NCBI RefSeq assembly: GCF_008704715.1
Contig: NZ_CP023689.1
Span: 6,882,001-6,946,000 of the forward strand
Direction: 5' to 3'
Source: Streptomyces chartreusis
Lineage (GTDB): Bacteria; Actinomycetota; Actinomycetes; Streptomycetales; Streptomycetaceae
DNA length: 64,000 bases
Below are positions 32,973-41,613 of this stretch, in pieces (the stretch's first letter is position 1; the number at the start of each line of letters is the position of its first letter). The notes under the pieces are model-generated. The model searched no databases. It was not told the origin of the DNA and saw nothing but the letters and a program-made list of their open reading frames with translations. A program made the position numbers and the translations under genes.

Positions 32973-34596
32973 TCCGGTACTCGCCGGGCGCGGACACGGT
33001 GAGCCGGGTGAACTCGCCCTGCGGCTTCAGGCAACCGCCGCCGTCGGTGCGCAGCCACTGCGAGTAGGCGATGCGTACGGTGGCGCTGCCCGGCCGTGAC
33101 ATGCGGACGACGACGTCGACGCTGGACGTCGACACGACGGTCGCCGGTTCGCTCACCAGCGGCTGTGCGTCGCGCACCCGGAACACCTTCCAGTGGGCGT
33201 CCTGCCACACCGGCTCCAGCCACGCGGGACGGTTCTCGCGCACCAGCTGCGCCTCGACCTTGGCGTACCCGTCGGGCTTGCCCAGCGGCAGCACCACGAA
33301 CCCGACGGCCCAGCGGTCCAGCCACGCCCGGTAGGTGGTGGCCGAGAAGGACCCGTCGTAGAACAGCCGGGCCCGCTCCATGTCGAGCTGGCGGTTCCAG
33401 CCGCGGGCCATGTTCACGTGCGGGGCGAGTCCGCTGGCCTCACGGTGGTTGCGGGCGGGAACGACCTCGACGCGGGTGCGGTCGGCGCCGAGGTGGTCCA
33501 GGGCGCGGACCACGCCGTCGGTCTCGGCGGCCCACGCCGGCACGGTGGTGGAGACGTACAGGTCGTCGGCGGTCTTCTTGCCGACCCAGGCGACGGACAG
33601 GACCAGGGCGGTGACCAGCAGGTTGCGGCGGACCTTCGCGAGCTGCGGCTGGGCAAGCAGGACGGCGAGGAGCGCGGCGGGCGCGAACAGCTCGGCGAAG
33701 CGCTCGACGTTGGTGCCTATGGGGGAGGCGATGAGGTACGTCAGGACGGTCCCCGCCGCGTACACGGCACCGCTGATCCGGGCGACGCGCCAGGAGCGCG
33801 GGGCGAGGAAGGTGACGGCCAGGCCGAAGAGGAACGGCGGCCATATTCGTCCGGCGAACATCAGCTGCTCGCCCTTGAAGGGGAACAGCAGGGTGGTCAG
33901 GCCGACGGTGAGGGCGGGCGGCAGGAGCAGGGCGAGGGCGCGGGGCCAGTCGCGGGTGACGAGGAAGGCGGCGCCTACGACGACCAGGAACAGCCCGGCC
34001 ACGGGGCTCGCCATGGTCGCGAGGGCGGCGTAGGCGGCGGCGAGGACGATCCGCCGGTCGCGGGTGAGCATCAGGCAGGCGGCGAGCCCGAAGGCGACGC
34101 CGAGCGCGAAGGTGGTGCGGCCGGAGGCCACGTTGCACCACAGGGCGAACGACGCGAGCAGGGCCGGGCCGAGGGGTCTTCGCAGGCCCGCGCGTTCCAT
34201 GAGCACGGCCGCGAGCCAGGTGGCGGCGATGCCGGAGACGACGGTGAGGGCCCGCACACCGACGGCGGCCATCAAGTAGGGGGATATGAGGCTGTAGTTG
34301 GCGGTGTGAGTGCCTCCGTACCAGAAAAGGTTGTAAGCGGAATCACCGTGCCGGGCCGCGAAGCCGGCCCAGGCGTACTGCGCCGCGAGGTCTCCGCCGC
34401 CGGTGGCGAGGAACGCCCACCAGATCGCGTACAGGGGGAGCGCGGGGAGCGTGGCGAGCAACGGCACCCTGTGGCGGTGCCACAGGGTGCGCGGGAGCGA
34501 CTGCCCGGCTTCGGACGCCGGGGGCGCGGGTCTGGTACGCGTGAGTTCGGCAGGGACCATGTGAGCCAAGACGCGGTTTCGGGTCGGGACGTTCAT
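32926..34596 (-). CDS. Polytopic membrane protein, GT-C-like
   Basis: About 556 residues. Around ten hydrophobic segments from ~55 to ~380 are followed by a ~200-residue C-terminal extracytoplasmic domain ending ...SSEYGPSPEPG. Features such as WWAFLATGGGDLAAQYAWAGFAARHGDSAYNLFWYGGTHTANYSLISPYLMAAVG suggest a polyprenyl-dependent glycosyltransferase fold (GT-C) rather than the MFS label often given. The start is uncertain: ATG 34596, ATG 34560 and a GTG near 34640 are possible, and none has a convincing ribosome site. Its partner may be the GT87-PAP2 gene it converges on. Confidence 0.65.
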   Translation of the reverse strand: MNVPTRNRVLAHMVPAELTRTRPAPPASEAGQSLPRTLWHRHRVPLLATLPALPLYAIWWAFLATGGGDLAAQYAWAGFAARHGDSAYNLFWYGGTHTANYSLISPYLMAAVGVRALTVVSGIAATWLAAVLMERAGLRRPLGPALLASFALWCNVASGRTTFALGVAFGLAACLMLTRDRRIVLAAAYAALATMASPVAGLFLVVVGAAFLVTRDWPRALALLLPPALTVGLTTLLFPFKGEQLMFAGRIWPPFLFGLAVTFLAPRSWRVARISGAVYAAGTVLTYLIASPIGTNVERFAELFAPAALLAVLLAQPQLAKVRRNLLVTALVLSVAWVGKKTADDLYVSTTVPAWAAETDGVVRALDHLGADRTRVEVVPARNHREASGLAPHVNMARGWNRQLDMERARLFYDGSFSATTYRAWLDRWAVGFVVLPLGKPDGYAKVEAQLVRENRPAWLEPVWQDAHWKVFRVRDAQPLVSEPATVVSTSSVDVVVRMSRPGSATVRIAYSQWLRTDGGGCLKPQGEFTRLTVSAPGEYRISSEYGPSPEPGSRC

Positions 34597-34698
34597 TGGC
34601 GGTATCGGCCGCGGGTTACCAGACGCGACAGGCGAGTACACGAATTCTTCATCTCCCGGCACCCGAATCTCCGCCAACTGAGGGCATTGACCAGGTAT

Positions 34699-34717
34699 TT
34701 GACGAAGCGTCAGTCAA
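34699..34717. promoter_or_regulatory. Inverted repeat in the conservon upstream region
   Basis: TGACGAAGCGTCA (34700-34712) is a perfect 5-bp-arm palindrome within the larger TTGAC...GTCAA (34699-34717). It lies about 170 bp before cvnA in the 288-bp gap between divergent genes. It is a possible operator or promoter element; no clear -10/-35 pair could be fixed. Confidence 0.3.
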
Positions 34718-34884
34718 CTCCGGTGATATGCTCCGTGCACTTGCCAGGCAGGCCACGAGCTCCGGGGCGAAACGTCTCGGCGGCAAGGGCGAGCCCCTGT
34801 CGGCAAGCCCGTGTGTACTGCCGCCCCCCGGGTCGACCGGGCGGGTTTCCAGCAACGGGGCTTCTGTCGCTCGAAGAGAGTCTT

Positions 34885-36042
34885 ATGACGCAATACGTGA
34901 TGGATCCGGCGATCTGGGGGCTCGTAGTCGGCGCCCCTGCAGCGGCCACGATCATTGTTCGCCAGCAGAAGGCGATACGAAAGTTACGCAAGCGGAACGA
35001 CGAGCTCAAGTCCTCGTACGTCGATCTCGAGGGCGGATACGACGCGATCGTCCGGCAGACCGAGGAACGGGCCGGCGAAGAGACCAAAACCGTGCTGAAG
35101 TCCGCGATGCGGACACTTCAGGGCCTTGCGGCCGAACAGCAGCTGGTCATCTCCAAGTTGCAGAGCAAATACGGAGATTCACCGATTCTCCGGGATCTGC
35201 TGGAGATCGACCACATGAACTCGCAGTTCGGCCGGCGGGCGCAGTCCATCGCCGTTCTGTGCCAGGGCTGGCTCGGCCGGCAGCGTGATCCCGCCTCGGT
35301 CTACGACGTGATCCGCAGCGCGCAGGGAAGGATCCGCCACTACCAGCGGGTCGAGATCCTGTCGCAGGTGGACTACGGCGTCACCAGCAGGGCGGTCGAA
35401 TCGATCGCGCTCGCGGTCGCGGAGCTGCTCGACAACGCCACCAGCTACTCGGCGCCCGAGACCGTGGTCGAGATCAACGTCCGGTCCGTGCCCAAGGGCA
35501 TCTGCATCGTGGTCGACGACGCGGGTGTCGGCATGAACGAGGAGGAGAAGGCCAGGGCGGCGGAGCTGCTGTCCGGGGAACGCGCGGCGAGCGTCTCCGA
35601 CCTGGGCAACCCCCCGCAGTTCGGTTTCGCGGTGATCGGCGCGCTCTGCGAGCGCTACGGCTTCACCGTCTCCGTCGACTCCACCTCCCCCTACGGAGGT
35701 GTCCGTGCGGTCGTACTCGTTCCGGAGGAACTGTTGACCAGCATGCCGGAGCCCAAGATCCCGAACGCGGCCGTCCACGCCGACGCACAGGCGGACGAAC
35801 TCGGTGGCGACGCTCCGGCGACGACCTCCGACGGGCTGCCCAAGCGCCGGCGCAAGCAGCGTCCCATGGCCGTCGTCCCGAGCAGTGGCGGTACCGCGCG
35901 ATCACCGGGTCGCTCCACCGAGGAGACGGCGTCGATCATGAGCGCCTTTCAACGGGGGACCCAGACCGGCCGCGCCGCGCCCCTGGACGCGATGCGCGGG
36001 AGCCACGCTGACGGACGCAAGGGACCGGAGACCACCTCGTGA
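34885..36042 (+). CDS. cvnA: Conservon sensor-kinase-like protein CvnA
   Basis: A 385-residue protein. A short N-terminal membrane segment (about 8-26) precedes a coiled region, and a HATPase_c domain (about 165-300) has ELLDNATSYSAPE (N box) and VDDAGVGMNEEEK (G1 box). The C-terminus is a disordered, basic tail. In Streptomyces conservons CvnA acts with CvnB (roadblock), CvnC (DUF742) and CvnD (GTPase) in a membrane complex resembling a eukaryotic G-protein system that influences antibiotic production and development. Leu34 is a TTA codon, hinting at bldA control. ATG 34885 follows GAAGAGAG; a much longer upstream frame is not credible. GTGA overlap with cvnB. Confidence 0.92.
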   Translation: MTQYVMDPAIWGLVVGAPAAATIIVRQQKAIRKLRKRNDELKSSYVDLEGGYDAIVRQTEERAGEETKTVLKSAMRTLQGLAAEQQLVISKLQSKYGDSPILRDLLEIDHMNSQFGRRAQSIAVLCQGWLGRQRDPASVYDVIRSAQGRIRHYQRVEILSQVDYGVTSRAVESIALAVAELLDNATSYSAPETVVEINVRSVPKGICIVVDDAGVGMNEEEKARAAELLSGERAASVSDLGNPPQFGFAVIGALCERYGFTVSVDSTSPYGGVRAVVLVPEELLTSMPEPKIPNAAVHADAQADELGGDAPATTSDGLPKRRRKQRPMAVVPSSGGTARSPGRSTEETASIMSAFQRGTQTGRAAPLDAMRGSHADGRKGPETTS

Positions 36043-36440
36043 AGAACGACCTGTCATGGATGCTGGACAGTGCCCTGGAGATTCCCGGGGCGCTGCACGC
36101 GGTCCTGGTCTCGGCCGACGGTCTGCTGATGGCCCGCACGAAGGACCTCGGGCGGGACTCGGCGGACACGGTGGCGGCCGCGATGAGCGGTGTGCAGTCG
36201 CTCAGCCGGTCCCTGGGCTTCTTCGTCGACGGCGAGCACATGCAGTGGCGCCAGACGCTGGTGGAGTTCGACGGCGGCTGGGTCTTCCTGATCTCCGCAG
36301 GCGAGGGCGCCTACCTCGCGGTCTCGGCGGCCCCCGAGATCGACATGGCGGACATCACCTTCCGAATGCAGCAACTGGTCGGCCAGTTGGGCAAGGAACT
36401 GGCCACATCACCCCGTGAGGACATCGGCCACCGCTCATGA
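36039..36440 (+). CDS. cvnB: Roadblock/LC7 protein CvnB
   Basis: A 133-residue roadblock/LC7-domain protein: LDSALEIPGALHAVLVSADGLLMA and VEFDGGWVFLISAGEGAYLAVSA. Roadblock proteins regulate the NTPase activity of partner small GTPases, here CvnD. It starts inside the cvnA stop (GTGA) and ends overlapping cvnC (ATGA), so translation is coupled throughout. Confidence 0.92.
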   Translation: MKNDLSWMLDSALEIPGALHAVLVSADGLLMARTKDLGRDSADTVAAAMSGVQSLSRSLGFFVDGEHMQWRQTLVEFDGGWVFLISAGEGAYLAVSAAPEIDMADITFRMQQLVGQLGKELATSPREDIGHRS

Positions 36441-36814
36441 CTGACTACACCCCCGAAGAGTCAGAAGCCGCTGAGTTAGTACGGCCGTACGTCATCACAC
36501 GCGGGCGCCAGCTGCCCGCCGAGGACAAGTTCTCCCTCATCACCCTTGTGACGACGGTCAGCGACGAGCGGCAGCGTCCCACCCGGCTCTCCCCCGAGGA
36601 GCAGCACGTCCTGGACATGTGCTCCGGCGGCTACCTCTCGGTCGCAGAGCTCGCCGGGCACACCCAACTCCCCCTGGGTGTGCTCAAGATCCTCCTCAGC
36701 TCGCTGGCAGAGGGGGGATACCTGATCACCCGAGCGCCCGTGCCGCGGGCGCGTCTCGTCGACCAACAACTTCTCCAGGAGGTGCTGGATGGACTCCAAG
36801 CGCGTTTTGGATGA
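36437..36814 (+). CDS. cvnC: DUF742 protein CvnC
   Basis: A 125-residue DUF742 protein. VRPYVITRGRQLPAEDKFSLITLV and a winged-helix-like HVLDMCSGGYLSVAELAGHTQLPLGVLKILLSSLAEGGYLI match the CvnC pattern. Leu14 is a TTA codon. It overlaps cvnB by ATGA and cvnD by 26 bp. Confidence 0.92.
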   Translation: MTDYTPEESEAAELVRPYVITRGRQLPAEDKFSLITLVTTVSDERQRPTRLSPEEQHVLDMCSGGYLSVAELAGHTQLPLGVLKILLSSLAEGGYLITRAPVPRARLVDQQLLQEVLDGLQARFG

Positions 36815-37394
36815 GGACGCCTATGTCCGGGGCGGCGAGGCGCAGACAGCGGTGAAGATCCTTGTCGTCGGGCACTTCGCCGTCGGCAAGACCACCTTCA
36901 TCGGCACCATCTCCGAGATCCCCCCGCTGTCCACCGAGGAGGACATGACGCGGGTGGCGGAGGCGGTCGACGACCTCAAGGGCGTGCGGAGCAAGACCAC
37001 CACCACGGTCGCCATGGACTTCGGGCGGCTGACGATCAGCGACCACGTGGTGCTCTACCTGTTCGGCACGCCCGGTCAGCAGCGGTTCATCCAGATCTGG
37101 GAGGACATGGCCCGCGGTGCCCTCGGCGCCCTGGTCCTGGTGGACCCCGAACGGCTGGCGGACTCCTTCGCCGTGATCGACCTGATCGAGCAGTACGGCC
37201 TGTCCTACGCCATCGCCGTCAACCGTTTCGACCACACGCCCGAACGCACCGAAGCGGCCCTGCGGGAAGCGCTCGACCTGCTGCCGGACACCCCCGTCGT
37301 CGTAATGGACGCACGTGACGAGAACTCATCGGCGCAGGCGCTGATCACTCTCGTTCGCTACCTACAGGAACGCGCCGCTCTGGAGCACGCATGA
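36789..37394 (+). CDS. cvnD: Ras-like GTPase CvnD
   Basis: A 201-residue ATP/GTP-binding protein. Walker A GHFAVGKTT (28-36), switch-like TTTTVAMDFGRL, LFGTPGQQRF (G3, DxxG equivalent) and AVNRFDH in place of NKxD. It is the conservon GTPase, probably modulated by CvnB. Chosen start ATG 36789 overlaps cvnC by 26 bp with GGAGGTG upstream. It is followed by ATGA overlap into the P450 gene. Confidence 0.92.
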   Translation: MDSKRVLDEDAYVRGGEAQTAVKILVVGHFAVGKTTFIGTISEIPPLSTEEDMTRVAEAVDDLKGVRSKTTTTVAMDFGRLTISDHVVLYLFGTPGQQRFIQIWEDMARGALGALVLVDPERLADSFAVIDLIEQYGLSYAIAVNRFDHTPERTEAALREALDLLPDTPVVVMDARDENSSAQALITLVRYLQERAALEHA

Positions 37395-38725
37395 CCAGCG
37401 AAGACTTCCCCGCACCGCCGCCCGGTTGCCCGGCGCACGGCAGCGGGCAACGGATACCCATGTACACGGCGGAGTTCGCCGCCGACCCCCAGGCCTACTT
37501 CGACTACATGCGCCACCACGGCGCGACGGCCCCCGTCGAGCTGGCCCCGGGCGTGCCCGCGACCCTCGTGACGGACTACGCGGCGGCGCTGGACCTGCTC
37601 CAGAACCCGGGGGACTTCCGCAAGGACCCCCGCCGCTGGCGTGACCTCAACGAGGGCCGCATCAGCCCGGACAGCCCGGTCCTTCCCCTGCTCGGCCCCC
37701 GGCCCACCTGCATGTTCACCGACGGAGCCGAGCACCTGCGGCTGCGTCAGGCCGTCACCGAGAGCTTCGCCCGGGTCGACAGCCACCGGCTGAGCGTGAA
37801 CGTCGACCGGATCGCGCACTACCTCCTCGCCCAGTTCAGCACCCGCGGCTCCGCGGACCTGCTCAACGACTACGCCAAGCAGCTCCCGCTGTTCGTCTTC
37901 AACGAACTGTTCGGCTGCCCGGCGGAGATCGGCGACCGGGTCATGTTCGGCGTCTCCGGCATCTTCGACGGCATCAACGCCGAGCGGGCCAACGAGGTCC
38001 TCATCCAGGCGGTCGGCGAGCTGGTCGCGCTGAAGCGGGCGCGGCCCGGCGACGACGTCACCTCGTGGCTGATGCAGCACCCGGCCAAGCTGGACGACGC
38101 GGAGATGATCCACCAGCTGGTGCTGCTGATCGGCGCCGGCGCGGAACCGCTGCGCAACCTCATCGCCAACACCGTGCACCTGCTGCTGACCAACGACCGG
38201 TACGCGCAGAACGGGCTGTTGGAGGAGGCGCTCGACGACACCCTGTGGCACAACCCGCCCATCTCCAACTACGCGCCCCACTACCCGGCCAGGGACATGG
38301 AGTTCGCGGGCGGCAAGCTCAGCGCCGGCGATCTGGTGCTGGTCGGCTTCCAGGCCGCCAACGCCGCCTCGGCGCGCGCCTCGGCAGGGCAGACCAGCAA
38401 CCGGGCCCACCTCGCCTGGAGCGCGGGCCCGCACGCCTGCCCCTCCAAGGAGCCGGCCCGCCTCATCACCCTGGCGGCGATCGAGCACCTCTTCAACGAG
38501 CTGCCCGACGTCGAACTCGCCGTCCCCGAGGAGAGCCTGACCTGGCGGCCCGGCCCGTTCAACCGCGCCCTGGCGCAGCTGCCGGCCCGCTTCACCCCGA
38601 CCACCCCGCGCCGCGCGGTGCAGCCCCAGCCGGCCCAGACGGCACAGGGATCGGCCGCCGACACGGACACCAACAAGGAGCGCGGAGGGCTCTGGAGTTC
38701 CTTCCTGAAGTGGGTCAGGGCGTAA
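37391..38725 (+). CDS. Conservon-linked cytochrome P450 lacking EXXR (CYP157-like)
   Basis: A 444-residue P450. The heme-Cys loop is HLAWSAGPHACPSKEPAR (Cys350). The I-helix reads LIGAGAEPLRNLI. The K-helix motif is atypical: where EXXR should stand the sequence is D283-T-L-W286, so both invariant residues are gone. Loss of EXXR is known for the CYP157 group tied to conservons, so this is a family trait rather than a sequencing fault. A C-terminal tail of about 60 residues is extra. The substrate is unknown. ATGA overlap with cvnD places it in the operon (a CvnE-type component). Confidence 0.88.
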   Translation: MTSEDFPAPPPGCPAHGSGQRIPMYTAEFAADPQAYFDYMRHHGATAPVELAPGVPATLVTDYAAALDLLQNPGDFRKDPRRWRDLNEGRISPDSPVLPLLGPRPTCMFTDGAEHLRLRQAVTESFARVDSHRLSVNVDRIAHYLLAQFSTRGSADLLNDYAKQLPLFVFNELFGCPAEIGDRVMFGVSGIFDGINAERANEVLIQAVGELVALKRARPGDDVTSWLMQHPAKLDDAEMIHQLVLLIGAGAEPLRNLIANTVHLLLTNDRYAQNGLLEEALDDTLWHNPPISNYAPHYPARDMEFAGGKLSAGDLVLVGFQAANAASARASAGQTSNRAHLAWSAGPHACPSKEPARLITLAAIEHLFNELPDVELAVPEESLTWRPGPFNRALAQLPARFTPTTPRRAVQPQPAQTAQGSAADTDTNKERGGLWSSFLKWVRA

Positions 38726-38846
38726 CCCCTGGTTCCGGATCGTGACACAGGTAACAGGCAACTGCCCCTGGCAACTGCATGAACGTTAAAGCGCCGGGGT
38801 ATGACTGCGCAGGGTATCTGAGTCGTCACATGATGAAGGAGGGGCT

Positions 38847-39023
38847 GTGGAGTTCAACCCCGCTGCCACTCGTGCCCTGCGCCCCGTCACCCGGACCCAC
38901 ACGTTCATTCAGGAGAAGGACTTCCTCATAGGCCTCATAGGCGTCCAAGCAGAATGGCCCTACGGCCGGATACCCGCCTTCACCGGCGGGTATCTTTTTG
39001 CCCCTGCCGGGGAGGTCCGGTGA
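38847..39023 (+). CDS. 58-codon leader peptide overlapping the prenyltransferase start
   Basis: GTG at 38847 has GAAGGAGGGG at optimal spacing (38835-38844). The ORF runs 58 codons to a TGA that overlaps the prenyltransferase GTG by three bases (GTGA). It has one Trp codon (Trp37, followed by Pro38), three rare ATA Ile codons (28, 31, 42) and a duplicated CTCATAGGC (38925-38933, 38934-38942). A perfect intrinsic terminator begins 11 nt after the Trp codon, inside the ORF. The placement resembles tnaC-like or trp-type control of the following prenyltransferase-tryptophanase genes, and the peptide may also serve translational coupling. Alternatively it is a genuine small peptide; no secretion signal or RiPP motif was seen. 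Confidence 0.62.
   Translation: MEFNPAATRALRPVTRTHTFIQEKDFLIGLIGVQAEWPYGRIPAFTGGYLFAPAGEVR
38969..38999 (+). terminator. Putative attenuator: perfect intrinsic terminator inside the leader ORF
   Basis: GATACCCGCC (38969-38978) and GGCGGGTATC (38985-38994) form a perfect 10-bp stem with a 6-nt loop, followed by TTTTT (38995-38999). It lies 21 bp before the prenyltransferase start. The segment GGGTATC at 38812-38818 is complementary to the stem's left arm (GATACCC) and could form an antiterminator if the transcript starts upstream of it; a third related copy GGGGTAT is at 38796-38802. Confidence 0.8.
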
Positions 39024-40156
39024 GCACGGCGAGCACCGCGCCGGTCACCGAGGCACCGGTCACCTACGAGTACACCCCCACTCTCGCCGATCACGTCGTC
39101 GGCCAACTGCTGCGTCTGGGCTCGGTCGTGGGCTCCTCGCCGGCGGAGTCGGCGCTGTACGCGCACATCGTCCTGGAGTCCCTCGGGGACGCGTGCGGCC
39201 GCTCGCTCTCCGAGCCGCCGGCCACACCCAGTTTCATTTCCGACGATCACACGCCGGTCGAGTTCTCCCTGGCCTTCCGCCCGGGAGCGGCCCCCGGCCT
39301 GCGTGTCCTGGTCGAACCCGGCTGCACGGCGGGCGACTTGGCGGGCAACGGCCGCCAAGGGCTCGACGCCATCCGGGAGATGGCCCGCCGCTGGGACTTC
39401 TCCACCGCCCAGCTCGACCGCCTCGAGGACCTGTTCCTGCCCTCGAACCCACAAGGCCACCTGGCCCTCTGGTACGCGCTGGAATTACGTCCCGGCGGCG
39501 TACCCGGCGTAAAAGTCTACCTCAACCCCGCCGCCACCGGCTCCGAACGGGCCACGGCCACCGTGCGGGAGGCGCTTCACCGACTCGGTCACCGGCAGGC
39601 TTTCGAGAACCTGCCCGACACGACCGGGTATCCCTTCGTCGCACTGGACCTCGGCACCTGGGACACCCCCCGGGTCAAGGTCTACACCGCGCATCCGCGC
39701 CTCGCGGCATCCGAGGCGTACGCACTGAACCGCGCGCAGCCCGGCCCGGCACGCGAGGACGTGGAAGCCTTCTTCCACCTCGCCGCCGAAGGGCGCCCGC
39801 CCACCGTGGCGGGAGGCGGGCCGGAGCAACGACTGGACCGGCGGCCCGTGCTGACCTGCCACTCCTTCACCGACACCGCGTCCGGCCGGCCCAGCGGGTT
39901 CACCCTGCACGTCCCGGTCCGTGACTACGTCAGGGACGACGAGGAGGCGCTCGCCCGCGCCACCGCCGTGCTGACCCACTTCGGCATGGACCCCTCGATG
40001 CTGCGCCGCGCCCTCGCCGCCCTCAGTACGCGGCAACTCTCCGACGGCGTCGGCCTGATCGCGTACCTGGCACTGGCGCACGAGCGCGACCGCCGACCCC
40101 GCATCACCGCGTACGTCTCCTCGGAGGCCTACGCCGTGCGTCCCCCCGCGCAGTGA
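39020..40156 (+). CDS. ABBA-type aromatic (indole/tryptophan) prenyltransferase
   Basis: A 378-residue protein of the DMATS/ABBA prenyltransferase type. Recognisable blocks are FSLAFRPG-APGLRVLVEPG, LALWYALELRPGGVPGVKVYLNP, FVALDLGTWDTPRVKVYTAHP, and KVYTAHPRLA...; alternating beta strands with Lys/Tyr residues hold the diphosphate. Streptomyces bacterial DMATS enzymes prenylate L-tryptophan at C5, C6 or C7 using dimethylallyl diphosphate. The tryptophanase immediately downstream makes Trp (or prenyl-Trp) the likely substrate; the regiochemistry is not predictable. Codon 156 is TTA. GTG 39020 overlaps the leader stop (GTGA), so it has translational coupling rather than a strong ribosome site. 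Confidence 0.85.
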   Translation: MSTASTAPVTEAPVTYEYTPTLADHVVGQLLRLGSVVGSSPAESALYAHIVLESLGDACGRSLSEPPATPSFISDDHTPVEFSLAFRPGAAPGLRVLVEPGCTAGDLAGNGRQGLDAIREMARRWDFSTAQLDRLEDLFLPSNPQGHLALWYALELRPGGVPGVKVYLNPAATGSERATATVREALHRLGHRQAFENLPDTTGYPFVALDLGTWDTPRVKVYTAHPRLAASEAYALNRAQPGPAREDVEAFFHLAAEGRPPTVAGGGPEQRLDRRPVLTCHSFTDTASGRPSGFTLHVPVRDYVRDDEEALARATAVLTHFGMDPSMLRRALAALSTRQLSDGVGLIAYLALAHERDRRPRITAYVSSEAYAVRPPAQ

Positions 40157-40245
40157 TCCGCGCGTCGTAAGAAAAGCCCGCGCAGCGTCACAAGGCCGCC
40201 CGCGCAGTATCGGAATGCCCCGAGCAACATCAGAAAGAAGGAGCC

Positions 40246-41613
40246 GTGGAGCCCTACCGCATCAAGGTCGTCGAGCCCATCCCGCTCACCACCCCCCAGC
40301 AGCGTGAGGAAGCCCTGCGACGGGTCTCCTACAACCTGTTCGACCTGCGTGCCGACGAGGTCACCATCGACTTGCTGAGCGACTCCGGCACCGGCGCGAT
40401 CTCCGCCGCCCAGCTCTCCGCCGGCATGAACGGCGACGAGTCGTACGCAGGCTCCCGGTCGTTCTACCGCTGGCACGAGACCGTCAGCGAACTCACCGGC
40501 TATCCGCACCTCCTGCCCGCCCACCAGGGACGCGCGGCCGAGCGCATCCTGTTCACCTCGCTGCTCACCCCGGGCAGCACCGTGGTGTCCAACACGCACT
40601 TCGACACCACCCGCGCCAATGTGGAACTGGTCGGCTGCCAGGCCCGGGACATTCCCTGCCCCGAGGCCAAGGACCTGGACAGCCCGCACCGCTTCAAGGG
40701 CAACATCGACCTGAAGGCGCTGGAGCAGATCCTCCAGAACCAGCAGGACTCCCCGGTGGCCGCTGTGGTGATGACCATCACCAACAACGGCGGCGGCGGA
40801 CAGCCGGTCTCCATGGACAACCTCCGCAGGACCGCCGACCTCTGCCGGCGCCACAGCGTCCCCATGATCCTCGACGCCGCACGGTTCGCGGAGAACGCCT
40901 GGCTGGTGACCCGTCACGAGCCCGGCTACCAGGACCGCACCCCGCGCCAGGTCGCCGAGGAGGCCTTCCGCCTCGCGGACGGCTGCATCATGAGCGCCAA
41001 GAAGGACGGCATCGTCCACATCGGCGGCTTCATCGGCCTCAAGGACCCCGAGCTCGCCCAGAAGTGCGAGCGCCTCCTCATCGCGACCGAGGGATTCGCC
41101 ACCTACGGCGGCCTCGCCGGGCGCGACCTGGACATGATGGCCCAGGGCCTGGTGGAGGTCACCGAGCCCTCCTACCTGGCGGAGCGCGCCGACATCGCCG
41201 CCCACCTCGCCCAGCGCATCCGGGACGCGGGCGTCGACATCGTCGAGCCGGCCGGCCTGCACGCCCTATACCTCAACGCCGGGCGGCTGCTGCCCCACAT
41301 CCCGCCCCACCAGTACCCCGGCCACTCGCTGGCCTGCCAGCTCTACCTGCGCGGCGGCATCCGCTCGGCCGAGCTGGGATCCCTCTACCTCGGCGAGGAG
41401 GACGAGCACGGCAACCCGATCAAGTCGGCGCCCTACGAACTCGTACGGCTGGCCCTGCCCCGCCGGGTCTACACCCGCAGCCACTACGACCACGTGGCCC
41501 AGACCCTGGCGGACATAGCCAAGGACCCCAGCTCGGTGCACGGTTACCGCATCACCGAGCAGTCACCGATCCTCCGCCACTTCAGCATCAAGCTGGAGCC
41601 CGCCAAGGGCTGA
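40246..41613 (+). CDS. tnaA: Tryptophanase (tryptophan indole-lyase)
   Basis: A 455-residue PLP enzyme of the tryptophanase/tyrosine phenol-lyase family. The signature SAKKDGIVHIGG puts the PLP lysine at about Lys253, and NNGGGGQPVSM, LDAARFAENAW and YGGLAGRDL are typical. It cleaves L-tryptophan (or a derivative) to indole, pyruvate and ammonia. Beside a Trp prenyltransferase it could convert prenyl-Trp to prenyl-indole or compete for Trp. The related enzyme tyrosine phenol-lyase cannot be fully excluded. GTG 40246 has AAGGAGCC upstream, 89 bp after the prenyltransferase. The 3' end overlaps the converging ATP-binding gene by 51 bp. Confidence 0.88.
   Translation: MEPYRIKVVEPIPLTTPQQREEALRRVSYNLFDLRADEVTIDLLSDSGTGAISAAQLSAGMNGDESYAGSRSFYRWHETVSELTGYPHLLPAHQGRAAERILFTSLLTPGSTVVSNTHFDTTRANVELVGCQARDIPCPEAKDLDSPHRFKGNIDLKALEQILQNQQDSPVAAVVMTITNNGGGGQPVSMDNLRRTADLCRRHSVPMILDAARFAENAWLVTRHEPGYQDRTPRQVAEEAFRLADGCIMSAKKDGIVHIGGFIGLKDPELAQKCERLLIATEGFATYGGLAGRDLDMMAQGLVEVTEPSYLAERADIAAHLAQRIRDAGVDIVEPAGLHALYLNAGRLLPHIPPHQYPGHSLACQLYLRGGIRSAELGSLYLGEEDEHGNPIKSAPYELVRLALPRRVYTRSHYDHVAQTLADIAKDPSSVHGYRITEQSPILRHFSIKLEPAKG

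Noticed and set aside
33193..34884. Upstream extension of cvnA to 949 codons
   Set aside because: The extension is antisense to a real membrane protein gene, and ATG 34885 gives the family-standard CvnA length.
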